A program made the translations under genes and the position numbers. A stretch of DNA of 64,000 nucleotides. It comes from Rufibacter glacialis (GTDB lineage Bacteria > Bacteroidota > Bacteroidia > Cytophagales > Hymenobacteraceae). The DNA lies in assembly GCF_008271745.1 (NCBI RefSeq), contig NZ_VKKZ01000019.1:496001-560000 (forward strand), written 5' to 3'. The first letter of the stretch is position 1, and every line of letters begins with the position of its first letter. Positions 51,902 to 60,569 of the stretch are shown here, one piece after another. The notes under the pieces are model-generated. The model had not been told where the DNA came from and did not search any database. It worked only from the letters and a program-made list of their open reading frames with translations.

Positions 51902-52081
51902 TCTCTCTGCCTGTCCAACCCCAGCGGCAGGCCTTGCTTATGGGATAAGGAACTCTCTGGAACTGAAAGGAAGATCTAACAAAAGGAGGGCGAAAACAAG
52001 GTTTAGCCTGCTTGGAGCCAGCTTTTTAGGTATAGGGGAGCCCGCACCAAAAAAAAAGAGATAAATTTTTCTGGTGGATAT

Positions 52082-52093
52082 ATGTATATACAT
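52082..52093. promoter_or_regulatory. Perfect 12-bp palindrome ATGTATATACAT upstream of the YceI gene
   Basis: Centred about 17 nt upstream of the -7 box at 52104, that is, over the expected spacer/-33 region. A possible operator; the factor is unknown. Confidence 0.4.
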
Positions 52094-52103
52094 TAATTGT
52101 TTA

Positions 52104-52111
52104 TACATTTG
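52104..52111 (+). promoter_or_regulatory. -7 promoter box (TACATTTG) of the YceI gene
   Basis: Exact TAnnTTTG, 29 nt before the ATG. Confidence 0.55.
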
Positions 52112-52140
52112 CATCAGTTAAACATTACCTCACAAAGAAA

Positions 52141-52734
52141 ATGAAAGTAAGAAACACCGTATTAGCCGCGCTGGTAGCGCTGGTTACATTCGCCTTCGCC
52201 GGAAAAGGCGTTGACTACAAAGTGGTAAAAGACCAGTCTAAAGTAAACTGGAGAGGCACCAAAGTAACTGGTGAGCACGCGGGGGCCATCAACATAGCCG
52301 ATGGCAAACTGACCAGCGATGGCAAGAACATCTTGGGTGGAACCTTCACTATTGACATGAGCTCCATCACAGTTACTGACATCACCGATCCTAAAGCAAA
52401 CGGAGATCTGGTAGGTCACCTGAAGTCAGATGATTTCTTCGGAACTGCCAAATACCCTACTTCTACCTTGGTATTGACCAAAGTAACGCCTACCAAAACC
52501 AAGGGCCAGTACCTGGTGAATGGTGACCTGACCATCAAAGGCATCAAGAAACCGATTTCTTTCCCTGCTACCATCACGCATGCGGGCAACCAGATCAAAG
52601 CCAAAGCTTTGGTGAAAGTAGACAGAACCAAATATGACATCAAATACGGTTCCGGTAGCTTCTTTGACAACCTGGGTGACAAAGCCATCAACAACGAATT
52701 CGATCTGAATATCAATTTAGTAGCTCAGAAATAA
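52141..52734 (+). CDS. YceI-family periplasmic protein
   Basis: A 197-aa exported protein with a signal peptide (VLAALVALVTFAFAG). The rest is the YceI lipocalin-like beta barrel: SKVNWRGTKVTGEHAGAINI, LGGTFTIDMSSITVTDI, GHLKSDDFFGTAKYPTSTL and VNGDLTIKGIKKPISFPATI. Family members bind isoprenoid or quinone-like lipids, and some are stress or base induced. Single gene with its own terminator. Its promoter spacer carries a perfect palindrome, so regulation is likely. Confidence 0.93.
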   Translation: MKVRNTVLAALVALVTFAFAGKGVDYKVVKDQSKVNWRGTKVTGEHAGAINIADGKLTSDGKNILGGTFTIDMSSITVTDITDPKANGDLVGHLKSDDFFGTAKYPTSTLVLTKVTPTKTKGQYLVNGDLTIKGIKKPISFPATITHAGNQIKAKALVKVDRTKYDIKYGSGSFFDNLGDKAINNEFDLNINLVAQK

Positions 52735-52756
52735 GCTTTCCTTTTTCATAGTGATT

Positions 52757-52800
52757 TGTCCTGCAGACGGCCTGAAAGCTGTTTGCAGGACATTTTGTTT
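52757..52800 (+). terminator. YceI gene terminator
   Basis: Stem TGTCCTGCA and complement, 18-nt loop, then TTTTGTTTT. Confidence 0.7.
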
Positions 52801-53150
52801 TAAGGGTTTCTGGGTTCTAAAATCCTGCCAGGGTTTAACGCGCTGGGCTAATGGGTGCCTCTGGTTTTCAGCCTGTTTTTTGAGAATCGTACTATTTCTG
52901 GTTCCTGGTCTTTGCCACCTAGGTTCCTGTTTCTCCCTTATGGCTCCATTGCGGTGTTACCTCCCTTATGATCCTTAGAGAGGTTTTTTTCAGTTTTTGT
53001 CACTAGTAGGGTAGAGGAGACGCTTAGCAATGAAGGTGGCGGCGCATCCCGTGGTGGCAGTGAGATTTCCCTTGCCTTTTAGACCCTGATAATAACCAGT
53101 TGGGTTTTGAGGCTATTTTTTCAAAAAACCTCCTTTTTCTGAACTTTAGT
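52801..53150. other. Non-coding stretch before the export operon
   Basis: About 350 bp without a gene I can support. It includes one unpaired hairpin-family arm (AGCCTGTTTT near 52868) and a weak GAGG..CCTC pairing near 53108-53132. Confidence 0.45.
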
Positions 53151-53206
53151 AACAGTATCTGTATTGTGTGCAATAGTATTACTATTAACTTTGATGGTAA
53201 TAGTAT
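53151..53206 (+). promoter_or_regulatory. Promoter and operator of the TetR-ABC-HlyD-TolC operon
   Basis: -33 TTG at 53164-53166 and -7 TAACTTTG at 53186-53193, spacing 19 nt. The dyad AATAGTATTACTATT (53172-53186) fills the spacer and touches the -7 box. Related sequences AACAGTATCTGTATT (53151-53165) and AATAGTATTTAT (53199-53210) flank it. Such an arrangement is classical for autorepression by the TetR protein encoded 31 nt downstream. Confidence 0.7.
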
Positions 53207-53236
53207 TTATCCTCCACCGGGAGTTTATCAAAGCCC

Positions 53237-53941
53237 ATGAGCACGACCATAAAGATCCAGTTAAACGAAAAGCTATTCCTGCGCGATCCAGAGCAGACCG
53301 AGTTAGGGCGGACCATCTTCAAGGAAAGCATCCGGTTGATAGATGACCTGGGTTTTGAGCACTTCACCTTTAAAAAGCTGGCCCAGCAGATCTCCTCCAC
53401 GGAGGCCTCCATTTACCGGTATTTTGAAAACAAGCATAAGTTGCTGCTGTACCTGGTGTCATGGTACTGGAACTGGCTGGATTACCGCATCAGCTACCAA
53501 ACCCACAACGTCTCAGATGCCACCCAAAAGCTGAAGACCTTCATCGCCATTTTGGCGGAGCATGAAATGGCCAAGCCCTTGGGTACTGACATAGACGTAA
53601 ATGCGTTGGGGCGCATTGTGATCATGGAAGCTTCCAAGGCTTACCTTACCAAAGAGGTGGACAGCAATAACCAGGACGGGCTGTTCCAGGACTATAAAAA
53701 CCTGTGCCACAAGATGGCTTTGGTGGTGTTGGAGGTAAACCCTCGTTATCCTTTTCCGCATGCCCTGGTGAGCACCCTCTTTGAGACCGCCCGCAAACAA
53801 ATGTTCTTTGCCCAGCACCTGCCTTCCCTCACCGAGGTGAAAGTAGCCGGCCACGGGCACAACAGCCTCGCTGATTTCCTGAACCACCTGGCATTCACAT
53901 TGGTTGGCCATGTGCCGGAAACCCTTGAAACTACCCGTTGA
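53237..53941 (+). CDS. TetR/AcrR-family regulator of the export operon
   Basis: A 234-aa repressor. The N-terminal HTH shows ESIRLIDDLGFEHFTFKKLA and QQISSTEASIYRYFENKHKL, a near-canonical TetR recognition helix (SIYRYF for the usual xxYYHF). The ligand domain is helical (LKTFIAILAEHEMAKPLG and so on), rich in aromatics. It is the first gene of a four-gene unit, 5 nt before the ABC gene, and the dyads in its promoter suggest autoregulation. The inducer is unknown. Confidence 0.92.
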   Translation: MSTTIKIQLNEKLFLRDPEQTELGRTIFKESIRLIDDLGFEHFTFKKLAQQISSTEASIYRYFENKHKLLLYLVSWYWNWLDYRISYQTHNVSDATQKLKTFIAILAEHEMAKPLGTDIDVNALGRIVIMEASKAYLTKEVDSNNQDGLFQDYKNLCHKMALVVLEVNPRYPFPHALVSTLFETARKQMFFAQHLPSLTEVKVAGHGHNSLADFLNHLAFTLVGHVPETLETTR

Positions 53942-53946
53942 ATTGT

Positions 53947-55671
53947 ATGGCTACTGATAAAACAACTGCCCCCACTCCCTTCCAGCGCCTGCTGGAGTTG
54001 CTTGGCTCTGAGCGGAAGGTGATTACCTACATCTACCTGTATGCTATTTTCTCTGGGCTGGTGAGCCTGTCCCTGCCCTTGGGCATCCAGAGCCTTATTG
54101 GCTTTGTCTCCGGCGGGCAACTGGTGACCTCCGTCTCCGTCCTGATTTTCTTCATTGTGCTGGGTGTGGTGATCGTGGGCGGCCTGCAGGTGATGCAGCT
54201 TTCGTTGGTGGAGCATATCCAGCAGCGCATCTTCGCTACCAAGGCTTTCCAGTTTACCACCCATCTCACCAAAATAAAGGGGAATCAGCTGGCGGCCCAT
54301 AACCTGCCCGAGATGATGAACCGATTCTTTGACGTGGTTTCCCTGCAGAAAGGGCTGGCGAAGATCCTCACTGATTTCTCGGCGGCGGCCATCCAGATCG
54401 TTTTCGGGCTGATCCTGCTCTCGTTCTACCATTCCTACTTCATCTTCTTTGGGCTAGTGCTGATGGCGCTGCTGGTGCTCATGTTGCGGCTTACCAGCCC
54501 CAAGGGCATGCGGACCAGCCTGGAGGAGTCAAAATATAAATACCGCCTGGTGCATTGGCTCGAAGAGATGGCGCGCAGTATTCCGGTTTTCAAATCGGCC
54601 TCGCATGAGAAGCTTTCCCTGACCAAGACAGATGCCTACACCAGCGGATACCTAAAAGCCAGAGACGCCCACTTCAAGGTCCTGATCTCGCAGTACATCG
54701 GTTTTGTGGGGTTCAAGACCGTGATCACGGCCGGGCTGCTGCTGCTGGGTAGCCTGCTGCTGGTAAACCGGGAGATCAACCTGGGCCAGTTTGTAGCCTC
54801 AGAGATCATCATCATCCTTATCATCAACGCCGTAGAGAAGCTGCTGGTCAAGCTGGATGTGGTGTATGATGTGCTCACCAGCCTGGAGAAACTTGGAGGC
54901 GTGACGGATCTGCCCATGGAAGAAAACCGGGATCAGGCCCAGGTGGCGCCCACCTTCGCCCAAGGGGTGACCCTGCAGGTGCGGGACTTGGCCTTTAGGT
55001 ACGCAGGTTCCGCGAAACCTGCCTTGCAAGGGGTGAACCTGAGCGTGGGGGCTGGGGAGAAGGTGGGGCTGGCGGGTGCCGAGGAAGCCGGCCGGTCTAC
55101 TTTGCTGCAGGTGCTGGCGGGCATTCTGCCTGAGTATGAAGGCACCGTTGTCGTCAACGGCTTGTCTTTGCGGGACTATAACCCCGAGGCCCTGCAAGAG
55201 CAGATAGGCTTTTACCTGCTGCCCAGCTTCCTGTTTGAGGGTTCCATTCTGGAGAACATCACCATGGGGCAGCCTGAGGTGAACCTGGAAGGCGTGTTGT
55301 GGGCTTTGGAGGCCGTGGAGCTGTCTGATTACGTGCACGCGCAGCCGGAGGGGCTCTACACCCTGCTCCGCAGCCATTCCCCCAACATTCCGGCGGGTAT
55401 CTCCCAGCGCCTGGCCCTGGCCCGCAGCATTGCCCGCCGACCTAAACTGTTGCTGCTGGATAATTTTCTACCGGCGGTGAACAAGGCCTTGCGGGAGCGC
55501 ATTGGCCGCCGTCTGCTGGCGGCGGAAATGCCTTGGACGGTGGTGGTTCTTTCCCAGGATCCGGCCATTCTGCGGCTTTGCCACCGGGTGGTGTTGCTGG
55601 AAAATGGCCAGGTGCAGCGGGAAGTGGCAGGAAAAGAAGTAACGGTAGAAGAATTACACTTTCTGGTATAA
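53947..55671 (+). CDS. ABC exporter half-transporter with a degenerate (pseudo-ATPase) nucleotide-binding domain
   Basis: A 574-aa membrane protein. Five to six helices (about 25-310) form an ABC type-1 exporter fold, and an NBD-like domain occupies ~340-574. The domain keeps the aromatic A-loop (FRYAGSAKPALQGV) and overall strand pattern but has lost each catalytic motif. Walker A is GAEEAGRST (377-385), with Arg383 for Lys. The Q-loop Gln is Leu425, and the signature is IPAGI (481-485) for LSGGQ. Walker B is LLLLDN with Asn506 for Glu, the D-loop is PAVN, and the H-loop His is Gln537. There is no N-terminal peptidase domain. The frame is intact with normal codon use, so it is not a decaying gene. 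It probably serves as the inner-membrane part of a HlyD/TolC system; how it is energised is unknown. Confidence 0.9.
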   Translation: MATDKTTAPTPFQRLLELLGSERKVITYIYLYAIFSGLVSLSLPLGIQSLIGFVSGGQLVTSVSVLIFFIVLGVVIVGGLQVMQLSLVEHIQQRIFATKAFQFTTHLTKIKGNQLAAHNLPEMMNRFFDVVSLQKGLAKILTDFSAAAIQIVFGLILLSFYHSYFIFFGLVLMALLVLMLRLTSPKGMRTSLEESKYKYRLVHWLEEMARSIPVFKSASHEKLSLTKTDAYTSGYLKARDAHFKVLISQYIGFVGFKTVITAGLLLLGSLLLVNREINLGQFVASEIIIILIINAVEKLLVKLDVVYDVLTSLEKLGGVTDLPMEENRDQAQVAPTFAQGVTLQVRDLAFRYAGSAKPALQGVNLSVGAGEKVGLAGAEEAGRSTLLQVLAGILPEYEGTVVVNGLSLRDYNPEALQEQIGFYLLPSFLFEGSILENITMGQPEVNLEGVLWALEAVELSDYVHAQPEGLYTLLRSHSPNIPAGISQRLALARSIARRPKLLLLDNFLPAVNKALRERIGRRLLAAEMPWTVVVLSQDPAILRLCHRVVLLENGQVQREVAGKEVTVEELHFLV

Positions 55672-55674
55672 AAA

Positions 55675-57051
55675 ATGGCAAAGCAACCGCAACCCCAGGC
55701 TGTTCCCCAGGCCTGGGAACAGTTTGATTCCTTCCGGCTCTTAAGCAAGCCCCGCCTGGCCAAGGTGATGGCCTACTGGTGCATCGGTTTGTTTGGGCTG
55801 CTGTTCGTGGCTTCCTGGTTTCCCTGGACCCAGAACATCCGCTCGGCCGGTTCTGTGACCACCCTGCAGCCGCAGGACCGCCCGCAAACGGTGCAGAGCA
55901 CCATTGCCGGGCGCATTGAGCAGTGGCGCGTGCAGGAAGGGCAAACCGTCAAGAAAGGCGATACCCTGGTGACCTTGTCAGAGGTGAAGGAGAAATACTT
56001 TGACCCCCAACTGCTGGCCCGTATAGGCGAACAACTTGAAGCCAAGGAAGGAAGCCTGCAAGCCAACCAGGAGAAAGCCGATGCGCTGAATGCCCAGATT
56101 GCCGCCTTGCAGGAGGGGCTGCAGTTCTCGCTGCAGAAAGCCCGAAACAAGATAAGCCAGGCCCGCCTGAAGATACAGAGTGACAGCGCTGATCTGGTGG
56201 CCATCACGGCGGAATACGCCGTTGCCGAAGCCCAGTATGCCCGCCAGGAAAAGCTTTTCCAGCAGGGCCTGAAATCCCTGACCGAACTGGAGAGCCGCCG
56301 CCTGAAATTCCAGGAGATGCAGGCCAAACGGCAGAGCATGCAGAACAAGCTCAGCATCAGCCGCAATGAGCAGCAGAATGCCCGTCTGGAGCTTTCTTCC
56401 CTTAACGCCGAGTATCAGGACAAAATCTCCAAAGCCCGCTCTGACCTGAACGCCACTCTGGCCTACCTGAATGATACCCGCGGCGAAATCTCCAAGGTGC
56501 GCAATGAGTACGCCAACACCCAGATCCGGAATTCTTTCTACCAGATTACCGCCCCACAGGACGGGGTGGTGGTGCGCACCCTCAAAGCCGGAATTGGCGA
56601 AACCATGAAGGAAGGCGAGGTCTTGTGCAGCATCATGCCCTCCAATCCGGCCTTGGCCGTGCAACTGTACGTGGACCCCATGGACATTCCGCTGCTGGAC
56701 GTAGGCCGCAACGTGCGGCTGCAATTTGAAGGCTGGCCCGCCCTGGTTTTCTCCGGCTGGCCGAACGTAGGGTTTGGGACCTTTGGGGGAAAAGTGGCCG
56801 TGATTGACAACCTGGACAGCCAGGGCAAATACCGCATTCTGGTGGTGCCAGACCCGCAGGATACGCCGTGGCCCCAGGCCATCCGGATGGGGTCTGGGGC
56901 CTATGGCTGGGCCATGCTCAACGACGTGCCCATCTGGTATGAACTGTGGCGGCAGATGAACGCTTTCCCGCCAGACTATCTGGGGGCCGGCGAAAAGGCT
57001 GCCAAGGAAGGGAAAGAAGCCAAAACGGGTACAGAAGGAGGCGACAAATGA
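55675..57051 (+). CDS. HlyD-family periplasmic adaptor
   Basis: A 458-aa membrane fusion protein. One TM at about 32-51 (VMAYWCIGLFGLLFVASWFP) is followed by a split biotinyl-lipoyl domain (TIAGRIEQWRVQEGQTVKKG and, after the hairpin, ITAPQDGVVVRTLKAGIGET) and a coiled-coil hairpin of about 190 residues (115-300; LESRRLKFQEMQAKRQSMQN). A beta-barrel segment comes next. It would bridge the ABC protein and the TolC-like channel. The start is 3 nt after the ABC stop. The C-terminal tail GEKAAKEGKEAKTGTEGGDK is charged and low-complexity. Confidence 0.93.
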   Translation: MAKQPQPQAVPQAWEQFDSFRLLSKPRLAKVMAYWCIGLFGLLFVASWFPWTQNIRSAGSVTTLQPQDRPQTVQSTIAGRIEQWRVQEGQTVKKGDTLVTLSEVKEKYFDPQLLARIGEQLEAKEGSLQANQEKADALNAQIAALQEGLQFSLQKARNKISQARLKIQSDSADLVAITAEYAVAEAQYARQEKLFQQGLKSLTELESRRLKFQEMQAKRQSMQNKLSISRNEQQNARLELSSLNAEYQDKISKARSDLNATLAYLNDTRGEISKVRNEYANTQIRNSFYQITAPQDGVVVRTLKAGIGETMKEGEVLCSIMPSNPALAVQLYVDPMDIPLLDVGRNVRLQFEGWPALVFSGWPNVGFGTFGGKVAVIDNLDSQGKYRILVVPDPQDTPWPQAIRMGSGAYGWAMLNDVPIWYELWRQMNAFPPDYLGAGEKAAKEGKEAKTGTEGGDK

Positions 57052-58496
57052 GGTACAGGAATCGGTTGACGGGATGGGTAGCGGGTAGTTTTCTGCTCCT
57101 CCTGGCCCACGTGTCTGCCGCGGCCGACAGTACCGCGGTTTTGACCATCCAGGACCTGCTGGGCAAGGTGGCCGCGCACCATCCAGTGGTGCGGCAGGCG
57201 CAACTGCTCCCAGAGCAGGCCCGGCAGGAGATCCGCATGGCCCGGGGCGCTTTTGACCCGGTGTTGGGCTCCAAGTACTACAGCAAGGAATATGAGGGGA
57301 AAAACTACTATTCCCTCTGGGACAATGTGCTGAAAGTACCCCTTTGGGTAGGGGAGCTAAAAGCGGGCTATGAGCGCAACCGCGGGGCCTATGTGAACCC
57401 GGAAAACACCACGCCCTCGCAGGGACTCCATTACGTGGGTATTTCCGTGCCCCTGGCCCAGGGCTTGCTGCTAGACGAACGGCGAGCCACCCTGTTGCAG
57501 GCGAAACAGGCCCAAGAGATGGCCGAGGCGGACCGCGTAAAAACGATTAATAAGTTGCTCTTTGAGGCAGCCAAAGCCTATTGGGACTGGGCCTACGCCC
57601 ACCAACGGTGGCAGTTGCTGGACCAGGGCTTACAGCTGGCCCAGGTCCGGCTGCAGGCCGTGCGGGAGCGGGTGCGGCAGGGCGATTTAGCCGCCATTGA
57701 CTCCGTGGAAGCCGTGATGGAAGTGCAGAACCGGCAGGCCATGATTCAGCAGGCCCTTACGGAAAACCAGAACGCGGCGCTGCTGGTCTCCAATTTTCTA
57801 TGGACTCAAGATACCACGCCGCTGGAGATTCCCGCCGGGGTGTGGCCTTCCCTGCTGGGAACGGAGGTGCAGTCCCTTTCTCCGACTGACCTGGCCGCCC
57901 TGCGCACCAACGCCCAGGAGCGCCATCCGGAGGTGGCTAAACTACAGGCCAAGGCCAGGCAACTGGACGTGGAGCGGCGGTTTGGGCAGAACAAACTTTG
58001 GCCCAAGCTCAATTTGGAATACAACCTCCTTGGCCCTGGGAACGCCTGGGGCAACCGGTGGTTGGAAGGGGGCTACGCGGCCAATAACTACAAGGTGGGG
58101 GCTAGTTTCAGCCTGCCGGTGTTCCTGCGCCAGGAGCGGGGCAAGCTGCAGGTGACCCGGTTGAAGCTGAACGCCACCCGGCTGGACCTGCAGCAGACCA
58201 CCCGGGAAAACGTGAACCTGGTGCAGGCGGCGTTCAACGAGCGCCAGCAGCTGGAAGGCCAGATCACGCTTCAGGAGCAAATCATTCAAAACAGCAATCT
58301 TCTGCGCAACGGGGAGCAGCAGCGGTTTGAGAACGGCGAAAGCTCCCTGTTTCTGCTAAACACCCGGGAAATGAACCTGCTTACCCAACAGCTGAAACTC
58401 TTTGAACTAAAGGCCAAGTACGGCAAAGCAAAATATTACCTCCAGTGGGCCGCCGGAGAGCTGCGGGCAGAATCAGCGGGGGAAATCCCGCGTTAA
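57048..58496 (+). CDS. TolC-family outer-membrane channel
   Basis: A 482-aa exported protein (signal peptide LTGWVAGSFLLLLAHVSAAA). Its two-fold repeated helical hairpins are typical of TolC/OEP proteins: FEAAKAYWDWAYAHQRWQLL then QARLQAVRERV-like helices, AAIDSVEAVMEVQNRQAM, and NGESSLFLLNTREMNLLTQQ at the end of the second repeat. It forms the outer-membrane exit of the tripartite system. ATGA overlap of 4 nt with the adaptor stop indicates translational coupling. The frame upstream to 56946 lies inside the adaptor gene and is not used. Confidence 0.92.
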   Translation: MRYRNRLTGWVAGSFLLLLAHVSAAADSTAVLTIQDLLGKVAAHHPVVRQAQLLPEQARQEIRMARGAFDPVLGSKYYSKEYEGKNYYSLWDNVLKVPLWVGELKAGYERNRGAYVNPENTTPSQGLHYVGISVPLAQGLLLDERRATLLQAKQAQEMAEADRVKTINKLLFEAAKAYWDWAYAHQRWQLLDQGLQLAQVRLQAVRERVRQGDLAAIDSVEAVMEVQNRQAMIQQALTENQNAALLVSNFLWTQDTTPLEIPAGVWPSLLGTEVQSLSPTDLAALRTNAQERHPEVAKLQAKARQLDVERRFGQNKLWPKLNLEYNLLGPGNAWGNRWLEGGYAANNYKVGASFSLPVFLRQERGKLQVTRLKLNATRLDLQQTTRENVNLVQAAFNERQQLEGQITLQEQIIQNSNLLRNGEQQRFENGESSLFLLNTREMNLLTQQLKLFELKAKYGKAKYYLQWAAGELRAESAGEIPR

Positions 58497-58560
58497 CCGC
58501 GGCCCCAGAAGTCGGCTTAATCAGATAGGTTTTGTAGCGAGATCTCAAGGCAGGCTGAAT

Positions 58561-58587
58561 TATGCCTGTTTTTCTGAAAACAGGCTA
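58561..58587 (+). terminator. Hairpin after the TolC gene
   Basis: TATGCCTGTTTTT, CTG, AAAACAGGCTA: a hairpin-family member 65 nt after the stop. Confidence 0.55.
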
Positions 58588-58718
58588 TAAAAGTCTCTGC
58601 CATCTTGCGGAACCTGTACTCTCTTGGTTTCCTCCTGTTCCCTGGGCCACCAAACGGAAAAAGGGATCACCTGTTGATTGGAGTGCATGAAAGTAGGCTC
58701 CTGTTTGGTTTCAGGGCG

Positions 58719-59837
58719 TTAGGAAAGCCAGCCTTTGCGGTAGAAGTAGTAGACCATGCCAGACACTACCAGCGCCATGAAGCCCAGCAGGGTCACGTAG
58801 CCGTATGGTTGGTACAGCTCCGGCATGTTGAGGGGATTGATGCCGCCTTTGGGGTTCTCGCGGGAGAAGTTCATGCCGTAAAGCCCCACAATGAAACTCA
58901 ACGGAATGAAGATGGTGGAGATGATGGTCAATACCTTCATCACCTCGTTCATGCGGTTGCTCACGTTAGAAAGGTACAGGTCGGTGAGGCTGCTGGTGGT
59001 TTCTTTGTAGTTGTCTATCAGGTCAATGAGCTGAATAGCGTGGTCGTACATGTCTTTGAAGTAGATCTTCAGCTCATGCGGCACGGAGTTTTCCTCCATG
59101 CGCAGGATCTCGTTGATCTTGTCCCGTTCGGGCCAGATTATGCGGCGTATCTTCACTACCTCCCGTTTCAGGTCCAGGATCTTGCTCAGCAACTGCTTGC
59201 TGGGGCTCTCAAAGAGACAATCTTCTAACTCTTCGGCGTATTCGCCCAACTGCGCCATGGCCGGGAAATAATGGTCCAGGACCACATCCAGCATGGCGTA
59301 GGCCAGGTACATGGAGGGTTTCTTCCGGATGGCGCCCTTGCCGGATTTGATCCGCTCGCGCAGCGGGTCAAGGCAGTCTTCATAATCGCTCTGGAAGGTG
59401 AGTACGTAGTTGGGACCGGTGAAGAGGGATAGTTGGTCATCGTCCAACTCATGCTGCGGGGTGAAGGCGATCATGCGCGAGACAATGAACAGGCGGTTGT
59501 GCTCTTCCTCCACTTTGGGACGTTGGTAGTCATTGACCACATCTTCCATCTGCAGCGGATGGATATGGAAATCCTTCATCATGCACTCCAACAAGGACAC
59601 GTTGCCGTAACCGCGTACGTCTATCCAATGCCGGGCCTCGGGGGCACCCATAAACGCCTGCAGGAGTTCATCATAGGTGGCAAATTCCCTTGTTTCGTAG
59701 TATTCATCATCAAAAGAAACCAGAAAGAGGCGGGGCGGCAGGGCATCTGCAGAAACCGACAGATGCCCTGGTTTCTGGCCCACTTTCCGATCCAGGATTT
59801 TCTTGGTAGGTTGTTTCACCGTTGGAAGGATGCGCAT
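58719..59837 (-). CDS. corA: CorA-type magnesium/cobalt channel
   Basis: A 372-aa pentameric channel subunit. A large cytoplasmic alpha/beta funnel domain is followed by two C-terminal membrane helices, the first ending in the family-defining GMN motif (IVGLYGMNF); the loop RENPKGGINPLNMPELY connects to the second helix and the basic tail YRKGWLS. The acidic-helical stalk (LGEYAEELEDCLFESPSKQL) is as expected. Single gene. Confidence 0.96.
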   Translation of the reverse strand: MRILPTVKQPTKKILDRKVGQKPGHLSVSADALPPRLFLVSFDDEYYETREFATYDELLQAFMGAPEARHWIDVRGYGNVSLLECMMKDFHIHPLQMEDVVNDYQRPKVEEEHNRLFIVSRMIAFTPQHELDDDQLSLFTGPNYVLTFQSDYEDCLDPLRERIKSGKGAIRKKPSMYLAYAMLDVVLDHYFPAMAQLGEYAEELEDCLFESPSKQLLSKILDLKREVVKIRRIIWPERDKINEILRMEENSVPHELKIYFKDMYDHAIQLIDLIDNYKETTSSLTDLYLSNVSNRMNEVMKVLTIISTIFIPLSFIVGLYGMNFSRENPKGGINPLNMPELYQPYGYVTLLGFMALVVSGMVYYFYRKGWLS

Positions 59838-59966
59838 GGGTGGTAAGGTGCTAGTGGAAGAATGGGCCCGTAAGGCTCGCTGGGAGCAAAGGTTTGAAAA
59901 TATGGAATGTCTGTTTAGCGGCTGTTTTTCCTTAAACCCAGGAAAAAGGCGCCGTTGACTGCCGTA

Positions 59967-60563
59967 TTAAGACGCCAAAAGTTGCCCGTTTTTCTGAAAA
60001 AGGGCCTCAATCTGCGGAGCCAAACCGGTACGCACTTCTACGGTGAGGCGGCAATCTACGTTGAAGTCTTGCTGGCGCACGGGCAGGTCAAAATCCTTCA
60101 CTACTTTCATGACCTCGTTCATCTGCTCATAGCCAAACTGCACGGTAATGAACGTGGTCTCATGACGCTCTTCCACCTCCGCCAGCGCCAGAGCTTCCGC
60201 AGTAGCGGTTTTATAGGCATAGATCAGGCCTCCCACGCCCAGCTTGGTCCCCCCGAAGTACCGGATCACCACCACCAGCACGTTGCTCAACTCAGCTGAC
60301 CTGATCTGGCCTAAGATTGGATCACCCGCGGAGTGGTTCGGTTCCCCGTCGTCGTTGGCGCGGTACGTGGCTTTGTCTGCGCCTAATAAGTAGGCGTAAC
60401 AATGGTGGCGGGCGTCAAAATACTCTTTCCGGAGGGCCTGCAGAATCTCCTTCACCTCCTCTTCAGAGCGCACCGGGTACGCCTTAGCGATGAATTTGCT
60501 GCCTTTCTCTTTGTAGAGCCCTTCTGTGGGCCCGGCGATGGTGCGGTAGGTGTCCTCCCTCAT
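59967..60563 (-). CDS. yigZ: IMPACT/YigZ-family protein
   Basis: A 198-aa two-domain protein. The N-terminal domain has the family signature (GSKFIAKAYPVRSEEEVKEI, HHCYAYLLG, NDDGEPNHSAGDPIL, VVVIRYFGGTKLGVGGLIYA). The C-terminal ferredoxin-like domain is TTFITVQFGYEQMNEVMKVV. IMPACT proteins influence translation control in eukaryotes; the bacterial role is unclear. The ATG at 60563 is only 6 nt from an exact -7 box, so the transcript may be almost leaderless. The longer frame to 61064 runs antisense to the next gene and is false. Confidence 0.9.
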   Translation of the reverse strand: MREDTYRTIAGPTEGLYKEKGSKFIAKAYPVRSEEEVKEILQALRKEYFDARHHCYAYLLGADKATYRANDDGEPNHSAGDPILGQIRSAELSNVLVVVIRYFGGTKLGVGGLIYAYKTATAEALALAEVEERHETTFITVQFGYEQMNEVMKVVKDFDLPVRQQDFNVDCRLTVEVRTGLAPQIEALFQKNGQLLAS

Positions 60564-60569
60564 GGAAAG

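Noticed and set aside
52751-52978. A 75-aa open frame after the YceI gene
   Set aside because: It begins inside the terminator hairpin and is rich in Cys/Phe/Trp without family likeness.
53164-53346. A 60-aa frame overlapping the TetR start
   Set aside because: It covers the promoter and operator and runs out of frame into the TetR gene.
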